Assembly (NCBI GenBank): GCA_012845835.1 | Contig: JABAKD010000020.1 | Location: 1,746,936-1,810,935, forward strand | Length of the DNA: 64,000 bases | Source of the DNA: Undaria pinnatifida | Taxonomy: Eukaryota > Sar > Phaeophyceae > Laminariales > Alariaceae | Reading direction: 5' to 3' | Part shown: positions 11,141-23,586 of the stretch, in pieces | Layout of the letters: each line of letters starts with the position of its first letter | Numbering within the stretch: the stretch's first letter is position 1 | Program-made: the position numbers and the translations under genes | Notes under the pieces: generated by a model | Databases searched by the model: none | Told to the model about the DNA's origin: nothing | What the model saw: the letters and a program-made list of their open reading frames with translations, nothing else

Positions 11141-13173
11141 CTCTTTCGACCTCTTCCCTTTCCGTATCGTGCGTACCTGTACGCTATACTGCTGCTGCTG
11201 TGCGTGCTGCACCAACGTAATTGACGGCGCTTCGTACCGTCGATTGACTCGATCTACTGCTGCTCAGCTGCTTTGTATCCGAAATCTGTATACACAGTAG
11301 TACGCACGCCAAGCGTACGAGAGTATTCGTCGTACTGCCGTGCTGCTGCTGTACGATCGGGCCATGCGTTGTCATGCTGGGTGGCAGATTGCGGATGGCA
11401 GTATTCGCTTTTCCTTGTGTTTGCAGTGTTTTCTTTCTCTTCACTCTCAGAAGATTTTGTTTTTATGCGCCCCTTGGCAATACTGTCGCACTATCAATTC
11501 CGGCCTGCAGTTGATTACCGGTACGCCCTCAAGCCATTTCGGGAATTCGCGGAGCCGCAGTCGGGCGTAAGCCCGCCGCGGCAAGCCCCCTTTTATTTTC
11601 TAGTTCTATTTGAAAACGAACAGCAACACACAGAGCGCAGCGAGCAGCTGTCCCACTAGTATCCCTACAGCCCGCAGCAGCAGTACAGCAGAGAGCTGTA
11701 CGCTGCGAATACAACAAAAACACGATGCGCATTGGAGCTACAGCACTTAGTGTAGACCATCGCAGCACTACTGTTCGCAGTAAGAAACCTTAGTTTCTCT
11801 CTGATAAGAGTTGTGAGTGTAAAGCCCGCAGGTGTCAAGCACCCGACACATGCGGCAGAAGTCTCACTTTTGAAATCGGCAACAACAAAGAAATGACAGT
11901 CCCAGATTGACACACATAAGGGATTGCCAACCTAGCATCAAACGCTAAAGAGTACAGTAGCTTACCATTTGCTGCCATGATCCGGGAGTTAGCTCCTAGC
12001 ACCGAGTACAGAAGCTGGCGATCCGAGGTCCCACGGAGGGCTATCACCATCACGGTGTCGGTGTTATAAAGATATAGAAGCTTTGCAACATAGGGGGAAA
12101 ATTGAAGTCTAGATCTAATTCCGCCGCACATCTGTCCTGCCGGTGCCGTAGCCAGCCAGGAATGCGATAGACGCAGCCCAGCGACCAAACTCTGATGCTA
12201 ATCGTACACAAAGGCTATCGAAGTGCTCGGGTTCAACAAGCAATGCACACACAAAGCACAAAGTAGACGCGACCTACATGCGGTCCCACTTGATGGGGCA
12301 TACTGACGGTGTCCGTTGTGTACGCCGAGAAGTATCGTACCAGTCAGGTATCATACTTGTAGGTGATACATGCACGCACGCAGACACTCACGATCTCGCA
12401 AACGACACATCCACACACCCACACCTTCACCCGTCAAGCGTGTACCATCTGACCAGCTATGAACCCAGGCTACACGAGCACCACACTGGCACGCATATGT
12501 ACCTAGCACCTCGTTGACCCGCATAATACACGCGTACATGATACCTCATGACCCATTGATACCTGAATGACGAACTCACGGATAGAATAATATAATTAAT
12601 ACTCCGGAGTACAAGGGCTTCGCTCGCGGGCGGCTGGGCGCCGCCCGCTACGCTTGCGGAAGGAGGAATGGACATCCAGTAGAAAGGCGGAAAAGAAGCA
12701 CAAATGGCGCAACTGGCGACTTGAAAATGCCAAGAGGTCCATATATAGTACAACGGTACAGGATAGAGACGATTATGATTATGAGTTTGTTATCATCCAT
12801 TCGCCCAGTCCATGATGGGCACGTCGGAGGACTTGCTTTGCATATCCTTCCACCTCTCAGGTAGCACCTAGCTAGGTCCTGTACACTTATTAATAGCTCT
12901 CTCTGAGTCGATCATCAATAATAAATTATCGCAGTGCATAAACACCAGGCACGCGCTTGTCAAGGATAGAGACAGGAAAACTACAACTTAAGATGTAAAG
13001 GAGCGCAGTGCCAAAAAAAACATGCTGGAAGCAGGAACTTGAACGCACACACCGCAAACATGTGAAGTACATTTGTATTCCTGAAAGACGAAGAGCACGC
13101 ATTTAGGCATAGTTCTCAAAAAACGATGCTGGTATAATAAACCACAACTTAACGTTCTATAAAGAACGTGCTG
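11141..13173. other. Non-coding stretch, low-complexity patches
   Basis: I see CTG-rich patches at about 11195-11215 and 11260-11350, and no exon with splice sites and a plausible protein. A GC-rich inverted patch near 12610-12655 (GCGGGCGGCTGGGCGCCGCCCGC) can form a hairpin. Confidence 0.45.
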
Positions 13174-13720
13174 TCAACATTGCTTCCGAAGGAGCATGCA
13201 GGCTTGCTTGGACCCTTCCTCCTCAGCGGAGGTACCCAGCACCTTGCACTCTTGTTTTTTGTCGATGATCTTGTGGATCTGTCCACAAACGTTGAAGCAT
13301 GGCGGGAGAACGTCGATAAGTATGTGTAAAAAAGTATTCGTACTTCTCTCCAGCAGACGTCGTAACCATCTAAATTATTGGAGCTCCTTTCGTTGTTAAT
13401 AATTGTTGTGGTATTGTTGTACTTGCTCTTGGTACTTGGAAAAAGAGCCGCACTTCATAGACTATATCCGCACGCCATCCCCTAGTCTTGAGCAAGAGAC
13501 ATGGATGTCTCGACTCGTGACACACAGGACGCAAGATAAGAGTAGAACGTACCTCGATGTCGAACGCCCTCGTGGCACCGTGGGAATGGAATGCGGGATG
13601 TATGTCGAGCAAGTGGTCGCCTGCCTTCTTCAGGAGGTCACCGACCTTGATGTCACCGGTGCACTTCGTGTTTATGTCCTCGCCGACTTGGCGGCCCTCG
13701 GCGGCTGCTTCGCAGGGCTT
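13174..13720 (-). CDS. Unknown Cys-rich protein, two 3' exons
   Basis: Exon 13720-13553 (56 codons) lies between an acceptor TTTGCAG and a donor gtacgt, both in phase 0. It encodes a helical-looking segment with KPCEAAAEGRQVGEDINTKC and GDLLKKAGDHLLDIHPAF. A second exon runs to a stop at 13174 and encodes VLPPCFNVCGQIHKIIDKKQ and a Cys-bearing end (KQACMLLRKQC). Its start is less sure: an acceptor ctggag just after the donor-side intron gives phase 0. I do not recognise the family. The spaced Cys residues suggest disulfides or a metal site. The 5' exons are not found; the Cys-rich piece at 14825-15327 on the same strand could belong to it. Confidence 0.5.
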
Positions 13721-14139
13721 CTGCAAACGACAACAACGGATGGGAATACCTTGCGTTCAGTGAATGTTCAAAATAGTAAGGCCACGTAGCTGTCGTCGAT
13801 TTCCAAAGTTGGAAAGGAAGTCGTACAATTTAACACTGTTGTAATGAAAGCGGTCGTTTATGGGCAAAGCCCTGCCTGGTACCACAACGTTGCTAACACC
13901 TATGAAACCACCACTGGAACAGGAACGAACGGGATTCACAGTCGCAACTGGTAAGCGTAAGCCCCGGTATACTGCTATATAAGGCCTACCGGCGGAATAC
14001 CGACAACGAAGGGTAAGAGACAGTACCTGCTGTATATATTGTTCGGTACTACTCTATTACTGCTGCTATCAACACTATTACGACCGACGTGTACTGCGAT
14101 TCCTGAAGAGGTTGCGCACCCTACTTGTACTCGTTAATA

Positions 14140-14790
14140 CAAAGAGTTCATGTGGTTGTATGAAAAATGAGTAACAGTAGTAGTACACCGCGTCACTACA
14201 TGAACAACTCGCTAACCCCAATCACGGGACTGCTCTCCAGCATCACCCAGGTTAACTTCAGCTTCTGTTTACTGCTATATATCAACCTCCAGTGTGTACT
14301 GCGACTGGTGCTGAGGTATCATGCTGCTGTGTTATTTATCACTGCATGGACCATTTTTACAACCCTGGCTGACCCCCGTGATGAGACTTGCCCGTTTTCA
14401 TTGCGTCTTACATGTATAGATACCACGTAGTCGTAGTCGTACATCCAAAACGTGTGTTTATATCACAGCACAAGGCGTCACTGCATGGACCACTTGTTCA
14501 ACCCCCGCTTACCCCGATGACGGGACTGCCCCGTACTCGTAGTCGTACATACATGAAGTGTGTTTGGCTGTACGTATGAAAAAGAAATCGCATCAAACAG
14601 CGTCACTGCATAGGTCTACTCGTAGACCTGAGTACTTGTACAATTCCCGCTTATACCCCGATGACGGGACTGCCCCGTACACGTACTCGTACATGCAAAA
14701 GTGTGTTTGTACGCATGAAAAAGGAATCACAGCACACAACTGCGTAGACAACTAGTACAACATGCTTACCCCGACGACGGGACTGCCCTC
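14140..14790. repeat. Tandem repeat, period roughly 120-150 bp
   Basis: The phrase TACCCCGATGACGGGACTGCCC and its variants recur near 14210, 14370, 14510, 14655 and 14770. Each is followed by CGTACTCGTAGTCGTACAT-like text, GTGTGTTTG and a GCGTCACTGCAT motif. Four to five diverged units are visible. No protein reading is consistent across them. Confidence 0.75.
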
Positions 14791-14824
14791 CGTGACCACC
14801 AAGGCGAACTTGAGTTTGTTCAGG

Positions 14825-15327
14825 CTACGCGTCCCCAAGCACAGCTTCCACACCTTGTGGTAGTTCGACCACGCTGGTGTAGCACACACATGCTACAGCA
14901 GACGTTGCAGACAGGCACACAAGGTCAAACTCACGTTTCGTCAAGCTCTCAGCTCCTTCGTTAGGGACGCCGATCGAAGGTGAATCACAGGTGTCCGCGT
15001 CACACCAGTCACACACACGAGGGTTGTCGCCGCTTCCCCAGTGCTTCTTGTTAAGGTTATGAAAAGCTTGGCACGTGGAAGGCTCGTCACTCCTGCAGGT
15101 GTCGCAGACAGCGTACTGGAGGAACTCCTGTTTTTCCTATTTCGTGCGATGAGGAAGCCGTCACAACCCTTGCTCGGGCACGGCCAATCAGGATTGCCAG
15201 AAGAAGCTGAGTCCCGTTCTTGCCCGACCAGCTTCCACACGCCTGATCCTGAACCTCCACCACCCCCACTGTTGGCGGAGCCTCCTCCCGCACTAGCCTT
15301 GGTCCGCTTCGCAAATTTCAACTTCAA
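14825..15327 (-). pseudogene. Broken or spliced Cys-rich (zinc-ribbon-like) segment
   Basis: On the minus strand, a Gly/Ser-rich segment leads to PDWPCPSKGCDGFLIARN in one frame. After a shift of frame it continues with AVCDTCRSDEPSTCQAFHNL and VCDWCDADTC up to a stop at 14825. The paired CxxC sets suggest one zinc-binding module. The two halves are in different frames; an acceptor AACAG lies just before the second half, so this could be an intron with a donor I cannot place, or a frameshifted relic. The family is not recognised. The AT-rich flank at 15310-15375 has mirrored CAAATTTCAA blocks. Confidence 0.4.
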
Positions 15328-15375
15328 ATTGTTATTGCCGATCCGGCAAATTTCAAATTCAAATTGTTTGCAGCC

Positions 15376-17215
15376 GTCAACGGCAATTCCCTCCCAACAG
15401 CCAGCAATTGGCCAACTTCAAAAGTAAAAGTACAAAAAGAAGTTGCTGAAAAAGCAAAATGAAAATATCAGAGCAAGCAGTAAAGATGAGAGAATGAGAG
15501 CTAAGTAAGAATGAGACTAGGGAAAGCAAGGAAGGCAAGGAACTTCGGGACGGTTCTTTTCCCCAGCAACTAATTTTCTTTTCGGCAATTACGGGCTGAG
15601 AAGGGCTAAGAGGGGGGAGGATATGCCGAGCGAGACGTCCGAGGGGGGCGAGGTCTAGGTATATAGCTTTATTATAAAAATTAAAATACACTCCAGCTGT
15701 GAGATCGAATATGCGGCGCGATCACGAACGATTCACGCAGTTCACTCTTCGTTTCGCGTCTCGGGAACGGGAAAAAGTACGTGTAACGTGTACCTGGTAA
15801 CGTGTAAAACGTGAAACCCGTACCAGGTAACGCGTACGATTGCGAGTCTACGAGCTTAACGACGCATATACGTAACGATTGGCTATCTGACGACGAAGAG
15901 CTCATGACTCACGGCTCGCGACTCATTGTTTCACCAGGAAGCGATGGCACTGTGACTGTCAGTCGTACGTACACGTTGATTGACCTTGAGGGCGTCTCAA
16001 CCCGCATTATAGATTCCCGCCCTTCACCCTACACCCTCGCAGCTTATGAACAGGATATATCAAGATACCTAGAGGCATTGTGATCAGGAAACAGTTTCCG
16101 CTGTAAGAAGTTGAAAGAGTCGTTCATGTCACGCTGACGTTATCATATATATGTGTACACCGGTACACAACAATACTACACGTTACGAGTAGTTGGGGTG
16201 TACGAGAAATAGCGGCACGCTCACGCTCCCCCTGGTACACCCTGGAACTGGAAGGCAAACAACTCCAAAGCCGTATAACATGATATGATATCACACAATT
16301 TGTTGAAGTATTAATAGTATATATCGTCAATCCAATAACCTCGGCGAATGGTGAAACCGACGCGGAACGAACCGTCCGTGGCGGTTGGGTCGAGAACCTG
16401 GAACCCACACACAGGAGGCAGGATGAATGTAAAATATTATCAGCTTTCGGCGCACGTATTAATTGGATATTCATGCGCTCTTTATACCCTCCTGCCGACT
16501 CTGGGTTGACCTCCGGGGAATTGCCCATGCTATATCGAGATCTGGTGGCACCCCCCCTCCACGGGTACGACGGCGCGTGCGCGCGCGGGGAGGGGTGCTC
16601 ATTTCGTGCATAGCTGCCATAGACCCTCGCATGCCTACAATCGCCACGCCGGGTTTCACCGCCGGCCAGGCAGACGCCGCGTGCACCACGAACGAAGCAC
16701 CGTGAGGCGTTCGGCGATTTGTACGAAGGATGAGATACACCCTACTAAGAAGAACAGTTTGTAAGGCGCACTCCCGCTTGCCGGGATGGGAGGACTGCCA
16801 ACCTCTGAGGTACAAGGGCTGTGCCTGGAGTCCTTTCTGCGCCAGCATTTACGCCATCGAGAGCGTCGGAGTGCCATTGGCCCCTTCTGCTGCTGCTGTG
16901 AGGGGTTTTGAATAAAATATGAGGGTGTTATGATGAGAAACTTGCCAAATATTTCCGAAAACTTGTCAAAAATGTGCCGTGTTTCGCGTTAGAAAGATTT
17001 GTCGCCTTTTTTGGAAAGCGTCGCCGATTTTTTTTTGCCAAAATAGCAAGTTTTTGGAAATTTCGTTTGGTCGTTAGAAACGACTCATATGATAGCTTTC
17101 TTTCATACTGATGACGCGGCTTCAAACGTTTTTGTTTTCGTTTTCTGGTGTGGTCACTTTTTCTTCACAGAGACAGCAATGAGGATAATCCGTAACTAAC
17201 TGCCTCGTGGGTTAA
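15376..17215. other. Intergenic stretch with a diverged repeat copy
   Basis: No exon is supported. A 90-codon plus-strand ORF at 15811-16083 has no splice or family support. About 16618-16770 (CATAGACCCTCGC, GTGAGGCGTTCGG, AAGGATGAGATACACCCTAC) is a diverged copy of the tandem repeat at 26306-26694. Confidence 0.5.
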
Positions 17216-17479
17216 TGTTGATTGGTCTCTAGAGGTGTACACGCGGCTGGCGCGGGAAGGCGTGGTGGTGACTCAAGACGGTGAAACAGAATTCTCTTAT
17301 ATTCAGCCGTCGAGCGACAGCTGGTGGCGATTCATGCAAAGAAGCAATCAGCGAAATAAACTTCCCATTTCTTCCGCTGAGTGTCCCCTTAGGCCTTATA
17401 CATAAAATCCTTTATCAATACATGGAACTCCCTCACATAAAATGAATCCTAACCGCCGTGTTCATGAGGATAACCAACA
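17216..17479 (-). repeat. 3' LTR of the copia element
   Basis: It begins TGTTGATTGG and ends ATAACCAACA in plus-strand order. It aligns along its length with 21117-21384. A polypurine tract lies just inside it at 17481-17491. Confidence 0.88.
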
Positions 17480-18109
17480 TCCCCTCTCCTCATTATACAC
17501 GGCGAACACACTGATATCCGCCCTGCTCTGTGTATGACAAGGCACGACATCGCAGGGTTGATATATCGCAATATCATAACCAACGCAAATCAATCTCAGA
17601 CCAAATTCGAAAACCAAAAACGCAATATGAAAGGTCAAATCGTCCACTCAAAAATCAAACACCTCTCAAATCAAACCCTCAAATTCTTAAACTAAACAAC
17701 AACAGCCTTGCACACTAGAAACATCAAATACTCTCGAAAATAATTGCCTTGCCAGGAAAAACTTCATTTTCTTCGGATTTATGACTCAGATAAACTCTCT
17801 GATTGTCCCCAGTTTTCTGAAAATACCAGTATTCAGTATATGACCTAGCTGAATCAGGAAAAACCCAACTCTTTATTTATACGAAAATGAAAGCAACTCC
17901 AGAAACTTCGCATGCTGCACGACGAACCACACGTATATAGCAGCGGGACATTTTCAACTACTTAAAAACTCAATCTCGAATAACCAAATATCTCTCCGAA
18001 AAACTGACGATTAAAATCCGTACTCTGAAATCAATATATCACTACCCTCACCCCGAAAAAAGCATCAAATGTTCATCAGAAAATCCCGGTGATAACAAAA
18101 ACAACCTGT

Positions 18110-20515
18110 AATCGAGCGACTTTGTCAAGACGTCTGCATATTGATCATCCGACTCGACATGGGTAATCACAAACTCCCTGTTTGTTAGATGCCATCTCTC
18201 AGCGTTGACAGGTCTTATATGGACGGACGTGGGACAAGCAAGACTCCCAGATGTTCACACAAATCTCATTTATATTATCGAACCTCCGGAACCGTCGAGC
18301 TTGACTCGGTCTCATATGGAGCAAAACTACGAGTGACAACTCATGGCTAATCATGCAGGAAATTATCCGACCAAATAGCCCCCTTACACCTCATACATGA
18401 ATCCCGTACCAATATATCAAACTCCCCGATATAACATGGATCATAACCGTCGTGTTCATGAGGACAACCAACACTCCCCCATAAAAATAAGTTCCCGCAA
18501 AAAATGGTGTCGCACGTCGATGTGCTTCGAGCTCGACGTGCACACTGGGTTTTGTGCCAGGTTCTTCACCCCCCCATTTCTCTCGAAAACGACGATGCAC
18601 ATCGTACCAAACCCCGGAAAAATAAAAATCTACACATACCGCAAGAACATCGCCTTCTTAATGGTGTCTGCCAGTGCTACATACTCGGCCTCAGTGGTCG
18701 AGAGCGTGACACATGTACGGGTTCTCAAAAACCAGCACACACATGCGCCCGCACACATTATAGCACCACCTGAAACTGACCTCCTGTCAGCGGCTTTGCT
18801 AGCATAGTCAGCATCTGTAAACGCTACCAGCTCAAGCCCACTACCCTTCTGGAATGTAATACCGATTTCACGCGTAGAAAATACATACTCTACAATACAA
18901 ATCGCTGTCCTCCAGTGCACCTCCCTAGGCTGATTCGCGTATCTTGCTACCACTCTCACCGCGTTCGCAATATCCGGTCGTGTTTGGTTCGCAAGCCACA
19001 TCAAGCACCCCACCAACTCGCGAAAAGGCCAATCGCCCACGGGTTCATTCTCGTCGAACTCCTCGAGCTTCAGACCAGACCAGTTGAAAGCGGGGTATTC
19101 CTCCCAGAACTAACATCAAACCTCGCCGCCGTGTTTTCAGAGAAAGCTTGTTGCGAATTTTTCAAAGTACCAGCATCCCAATCCCTCTAAAAACGACAAC
19201 CAGCATACCACCGCAACTCGCCCAGATTGTTGATAGAAACAAGGCGATTCAGATCTTCATGAAACTGGTCGCATCTAGCCTTAAGCCCTACCGTAAAAGT
19301 ATCATCTACATGAACTACTGTTACTATGGAAACGGAGCCCGACTCGATCAATTACAAGACACACGCATCAGCGAAGCCCTGCTCAAATCCAAGATTGTTA
19401 ATGTGGGTGATAATATGGTGGTGCCACGACCTCGACGCTTGCTTCAAGCCGTAAAAACTGCGGTTCAACCTGACTGTCTTACCGGACAATTGCCGCAACC
19501 AGGGGGTAATCGCAAAAAAACATCATCTTCCAGACTTGACTGAACGAATGTTTGATCGGCATCAAAATGACACAACTCCAAACCCAACCCGCACGCAATA
19601 GCACCCAACAAACGAAAACAAGACGCAGCGGGCGTCGGGGCAAAAGTCTGAAAAAAATCACCGCCTTCACGCTGCTTAAAGCCTCGCGCCATCAGTCTCG
19701 CCTTCGCTCGAACCACATAGCCATGCCCGTTGGGCTTCCAGGCGAACACTCATTTCGCCGAGATGACGTTCAGCCCGTCTGGTTGCTACATCTCCCCAAG
19801 CGTCCCCGCGCTCGCCAGTCCACGGTACTCCTTGTCCATCGCCCGCCTCCAAACAGCCGAATACTCATCCGCACACGCTTCAGCATACTAATTCGGCGTT
19901 GAAAGCTCGCTCACCGGGCGTGTGGGAAGGGGGAGATTATCGAGCGGCGGAGCTTGGTGAAAAACACGTGACCTATGCTTTATCTTGCTGCCATTAACGA
20001 CAGCAGCCCATGCCCCGCAGCTTCTCGGTGCCGCGCAGTCTCCCCCATAGTCCTGCCTAGCTGCACATCGTCACCATCCGGTTCCGCCGCAGCCTTTCGG
20101 TGTCGCACTGCCTCCCCCTTGGTCCTGCCCCGCTGCACACCGTCATCCTCCGGGCCGGGTTGTAACTACCCAACCCCCGGGCAGCACGCCTTGAAAGCTG
20201 TTGTTGCCGTGGCTGCTGCGGCGGCAACGGCGGTGACGATGACGGCGGCTGTGACGGCGACGGTGACTGCAGCGGCGGTGGCAGCGGCGGCGGCAGCGAC
20301 GGTGGAGACGACGGTTGCGGCGGCAACATCGAAGACGGTGGCGGTGGTTCATACCGGGCTCTGGGGTCTCCCAAAGGCTCCGGCGTACCCGGGGAAGGCG
20401 GCGGTGACGGTGACGGCGGAGAGCTCTTGTTCTCCGGAGGTAGTACCCCCACAAACGGTTTTCTCGGGTGCTCCCAAGTAACGTCGCAGGAGTATGACGT
20501 CCGTCCAGACATCAA
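18110..20515 (-). pseudogene. Copia pol remnant: integrase end, reverse transcriptase, RNase H
   Basis: The minus strand reads, from the right, SCDVTWEHPRKPF and a Pro/Ser-rich spacer (20515-20057). Then comes reverse transcriptase with WKPNGHGYVVRAKARLMARG and DFFQTFAPTPA (19749-19465) and a catalytic HVDD in place of the usual YVDD near 19300. Then RNase H with LMWLANQTRPDIANAV, FTDADYASKAADRRSVSG and TLSTTEAEYVAL (19040-18630), and KHIDVRHHFLRE up to about 18497. The RNase H end (REFVITHVESDDQYADVLTK) resumes at about 18210-18110, beyond an inserted LTR. In-frame stops and frame changes rule out a working polyprotein. The family order is that of Ty1/copia pol. Confidence 0.85.
18215..18480 (-). 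repeat. Related copia LTR inserted in RNase H
   Basis: The plus strand ends CGTGTTCATGAGGACAACCAACA at about 18475, like the ends of the two main LTRs. It shares ATCATGCAGG and ATATAACATGGATCATAACC with them but diverges toward its left part. It separates the RNase H pieces ending HHFLRE and starting RWHLTNREF. The exact left edge is uncertain. Confidence 0.65.
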
Positions 20516-21034
20516 CTGAACCTACCAACCATTATCTCCTTCTGAGTGTGTCTCTGTTCCAATTCCTCCTGTGACACATTCATGTCACCTACCATAACCG
20601 GGTTATAGGTTGCCTTGAGGACGTAGAGACAACTAATCGACGACGAAAACGTCTGAAACTTGCCACGCCAGATTCCGAAGTCTGCCTCTATGTTATCAAA
20701 ATTGGGGAGTCTTAGTTGCGTTAAATTCGGACGGAACAGAGAAAGTTGCGACGTGCCCGTTTGGGTTGCCAGCCCAGATGTTGGCACAGCAGGAGACGAT
20801 GTAGAATCCCTCGCCGGTGTTTCTCCGCTTCTCCCCCCACCGGCCCCCCTTGCTACCTCAGCTTGCAGTGCCTCCATCTCGGCATGTAGCTTCTGCTCCT
20901 CCACTCTCCGTCGCAGGACCTCTATATCTCATTTTGTCTCTTGTATCTCTCCCTCTCTTCTCTCTCTCTGCTCTCGCTCTCTTGATCTCTGCTAACACGC
21001 TCGCCTCAATGTTTCGACCATCGTGATCTGACAT
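20512..21034 (-). pseudogene. Copia gag N-terminal part
   Basis: From an ATG at 21034 the minus strand encodes MSDHDGRNIEASVLAEIKRA and a Glu/Arg-rich coiled coil. This is broken by one TGA near 20935 and then continues as EEQKLHAEMEALQAEV, and later RLPNFDNIEADFGIWRGKFQ, to a stop at 20512. This is the usual copia gag start (coiled coil, then the capsid-like segment). The CCHC knuckle expected further on is lost, because the sequence jumps at about 20515 to the post-integrase region. Confidence 0.7.
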
Positions 21035-21116
21035 ATTTGTTTTTTTTCCACCTCTGTAGGCTGGCCTTGGCTGCGCTTATCAATAGAAGATGAACCGGCT
21101 GAAACTCACTAGTGTG

Positions 21117-21384
21117 TGTTGATTGGCTTCTAAAGGTGTACACGCAGCTGGCGCGGGACGGCGTGGTGGTGACTCAAGACGGTGACACAGAACTGTCGCT
21201 CTTGTATTATTCAGTCGTCGAGTGACAGCTCGTGGTGATTCATGCAAGGGAGCAATCGGCGAAGTAAACCTTCCATTCCTTCCGCTGAGTGTCCCCTTAT
21301 ACCTTATGCATAAATCCCTAATCAATACTTGGAACTCCCTCAAACAATGGATCCTAACCGCCGTGTTCATGAGGACAATCAACA
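21117..21384 (-). repeat. 5' LTR of the copia element
   Basis: The plus strand starts TGTTGATTGGCTTC and ends GAGGACAATCAACA. It matches 17216-17479. No clear TGG-type primer-binding site follows it on the minus strand. Confidence 0.88.
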
Positions 21385-23586
21385 GTTACTTACCATATGT
21401 GCACACTACGTGGTATCATCCCTTGTGCGAAGTTTAGGTTATCTATCCCGCGCAATAAGATCTAACTCAACCACCATTTCGGTTACCGCCCAAACATAAA
21501 AACGAGAAAAAAATTACGATACCCTGGTGGTCTCGTAGCTCGTGTAGTGAGAGGCGTGTCTCACAGCGTCGTTGGAGGGGGGAGAGGCATACTCGTTTGT
21601 TGCTTGTCTTAATCGTCTGACCATTGACCATGCACCCCTTTCGAGCTGGGTGGGAGGAATTCTACCTGAAAGGCGTTATTGAAGATGTCAACCTCAGGGA
21701 GAGCGCTGCTCTTCAATCCCCTCCCCGCGGAATCGACATGTGCCACCGTTGCTGATTTGGAATTTTCAATATGACAGTTACTTATCAGTTTCGTGCCGCT
21801 TCGGGCTATTGAACTATTATTCGGTACCTAGTAGTACCTGGCTGGCGTTCTTGGTGGTAGCACTGCTGTAAGCTCTCGCTTAGGAGCTTACTCTTCTCGG
21901 AGGTCTCACGCATAAGTTCTCTTCTCGACTTGCCTCTACCCTGTGGGTGGAAGACGTAATACAATGACTTGAAACCTACCCCGCTTGGAGCTAACGAAAA
22001 CTCTAGAGCCGAACCGATTCGGTCTAGCCTCAAGGGGGATCTACGGTTCAGCAGTATTGGAACTGGGCCATGCTCTCGTCGAAGCTTGGTGGGGCAGGAA
22101 GGGCCGTGTTTGAGGAGCCAGTATTTTGGGAGACCAGCGGCTATGATACGAGCAGCAAGGCACAAGGAGGAGTCCGGTGGGGAGAAGGAGGGAGTCACCG
22201 CTGGTATGGCAGGGAGAGATGCTATTAATAGTAGGCGATATATTTGCGGTTAGGGTGGAGACCCGCAGATGGTATCATCTAAGATTCGTTGTCGATAGTA
22301 TACGTTTTTCGCCTGGTAGTTTGAAGCGTGTTTTCATGTTCAAATCAAACAGTCTTTGTAAATCCGAAAAACTTATAGTGTTTTTCTGGTGTAGGCAGGA
22401 CCAGAAGGGGACTGGTGGAGCTGATATACATACGATGACGATTTGGGGAAAAGGGCACGTAGGTGCATATTGAGAGGTGTACTGATTTGATACGTGGTAT
22501 TGGTGGTGGCACTGTTTGTACCGAATTTTGCGGGTATCTGTTGTTTTTGGCAGTGATCCTCTGATTGATTGCAAAATGAAGGAGGGTAAGAATATTCATG
22601 ATTGATCGGTTGTTCTACCAACAGTATCATTTTGCGAATGCTTGCTCGCAATGGAGAAGTGAAACATGAAATGATTTTGCGATGATCGAATAGTTTTCAT
22701 GGCCGGGAGGGTTTGGGCTGTTCGTGTCGACAGTTTGGCGACATGTTGTGGTTTATTTATTCGATTATTTGGAGCTGTAGCGAACAAAAGCCAAAAATGG
22801 GATATTTTTGGTTTTGTGATGGTTTGCAACTGACCAATATTTCGATTAATTAAGCTTGTTGGCGAGGATTGGTTTATAGGTTTTGCTGGTATCTCTTGTT
22901 TGTGTTTGCCTACATGTGTTGACGAGATGGGATGGGTATCCTTGTGACCGTACAGTACAGGACATACTGGTCTCAAAATGTTAGAGGAGATGCAAAGTGA
23001 TGGTTAGTCATTGAGTTACTGATCGATGTTGTTTTGCCGAACTTGATGGCAGATTGCAATCTCGTTTGGGAATTCGAATAATGATATATTTTGAGAACTT
23101 GAGTTAATTCACAGGCAAGTTATTTTGCATTTGTTTTGCAATAATGAAAACGGGGTGGCTTGGGGATGGTCAGATACTCTTTGTGTCAGGGAGAGCGTAG
23201 GCTAATTTTCACGTTGGATAAATTCTGTGTTTGTGGACAAGGATTTATGCTATATTGTTTTACCGGTATGCTCCGTGTATCTATGGCGGTAGTAGGAGAC
23301 AACGAGAGACGTTGACCTCGCAATCTCTGGCATTTTATCTGTCACATTAGTTTTTTTTCCTTGAAGGCGCGGCTGTTGTAATCTCTTCCTGTGATTACAA
23401 GAGCTGTTGTTGTAGGTGGGAGGATGGAAGAGGTTTTCGCTCATGAGGATGAGTTTTCTCTTGCCATTTTTGGTGTTTTAGGTGACGGAATTGAGTCCAT
23501 CGGGAGGTTGTTGATTTTGATCTTTCAGTATGATAGTTACTTCTCAGTTTCGTGCCGCTTCGGGCTATTGGGTTATTATTGGGTAC

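Larger units (their letters stand above)
17216..21384 (-). mobile_element. Ty1/copia LTR retrotransposon, decayed and internally deleted
   Basis: Similar LTRs flank the element: 17216-17479 (264 bp) and 21117-21384 (268 bp), both TGTTG...CAACA. A polypurine tract (GAGGAGAGGGGA on the minus strand) abuts the inner edge of the left LTR, so the element reads on the minus strand with its 5' LTR on the right. Flanking bases are GTTAA on the left and GTTAC on the right, a target duplication with one mismatch. Order on the minus strand is gag, end of integrase (SCDVTWEHPRKPF) with a Pro-rich spacer, reverse transcriptase, RNase H, then 3' LTR. The protease and integrase core are missing. Stops and frame changes break the reverse transcriptase. 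A related LTR sits inside RNase H. Confidence 0.88.

Noticed and set aside
13015-13070. tRNA-like B-box (GTTCAAGTTCC, minus) before a T run
   Set aside because: No 5' acceptor strand pairs with the 3' end at tRNA distance; no cloverleaf.
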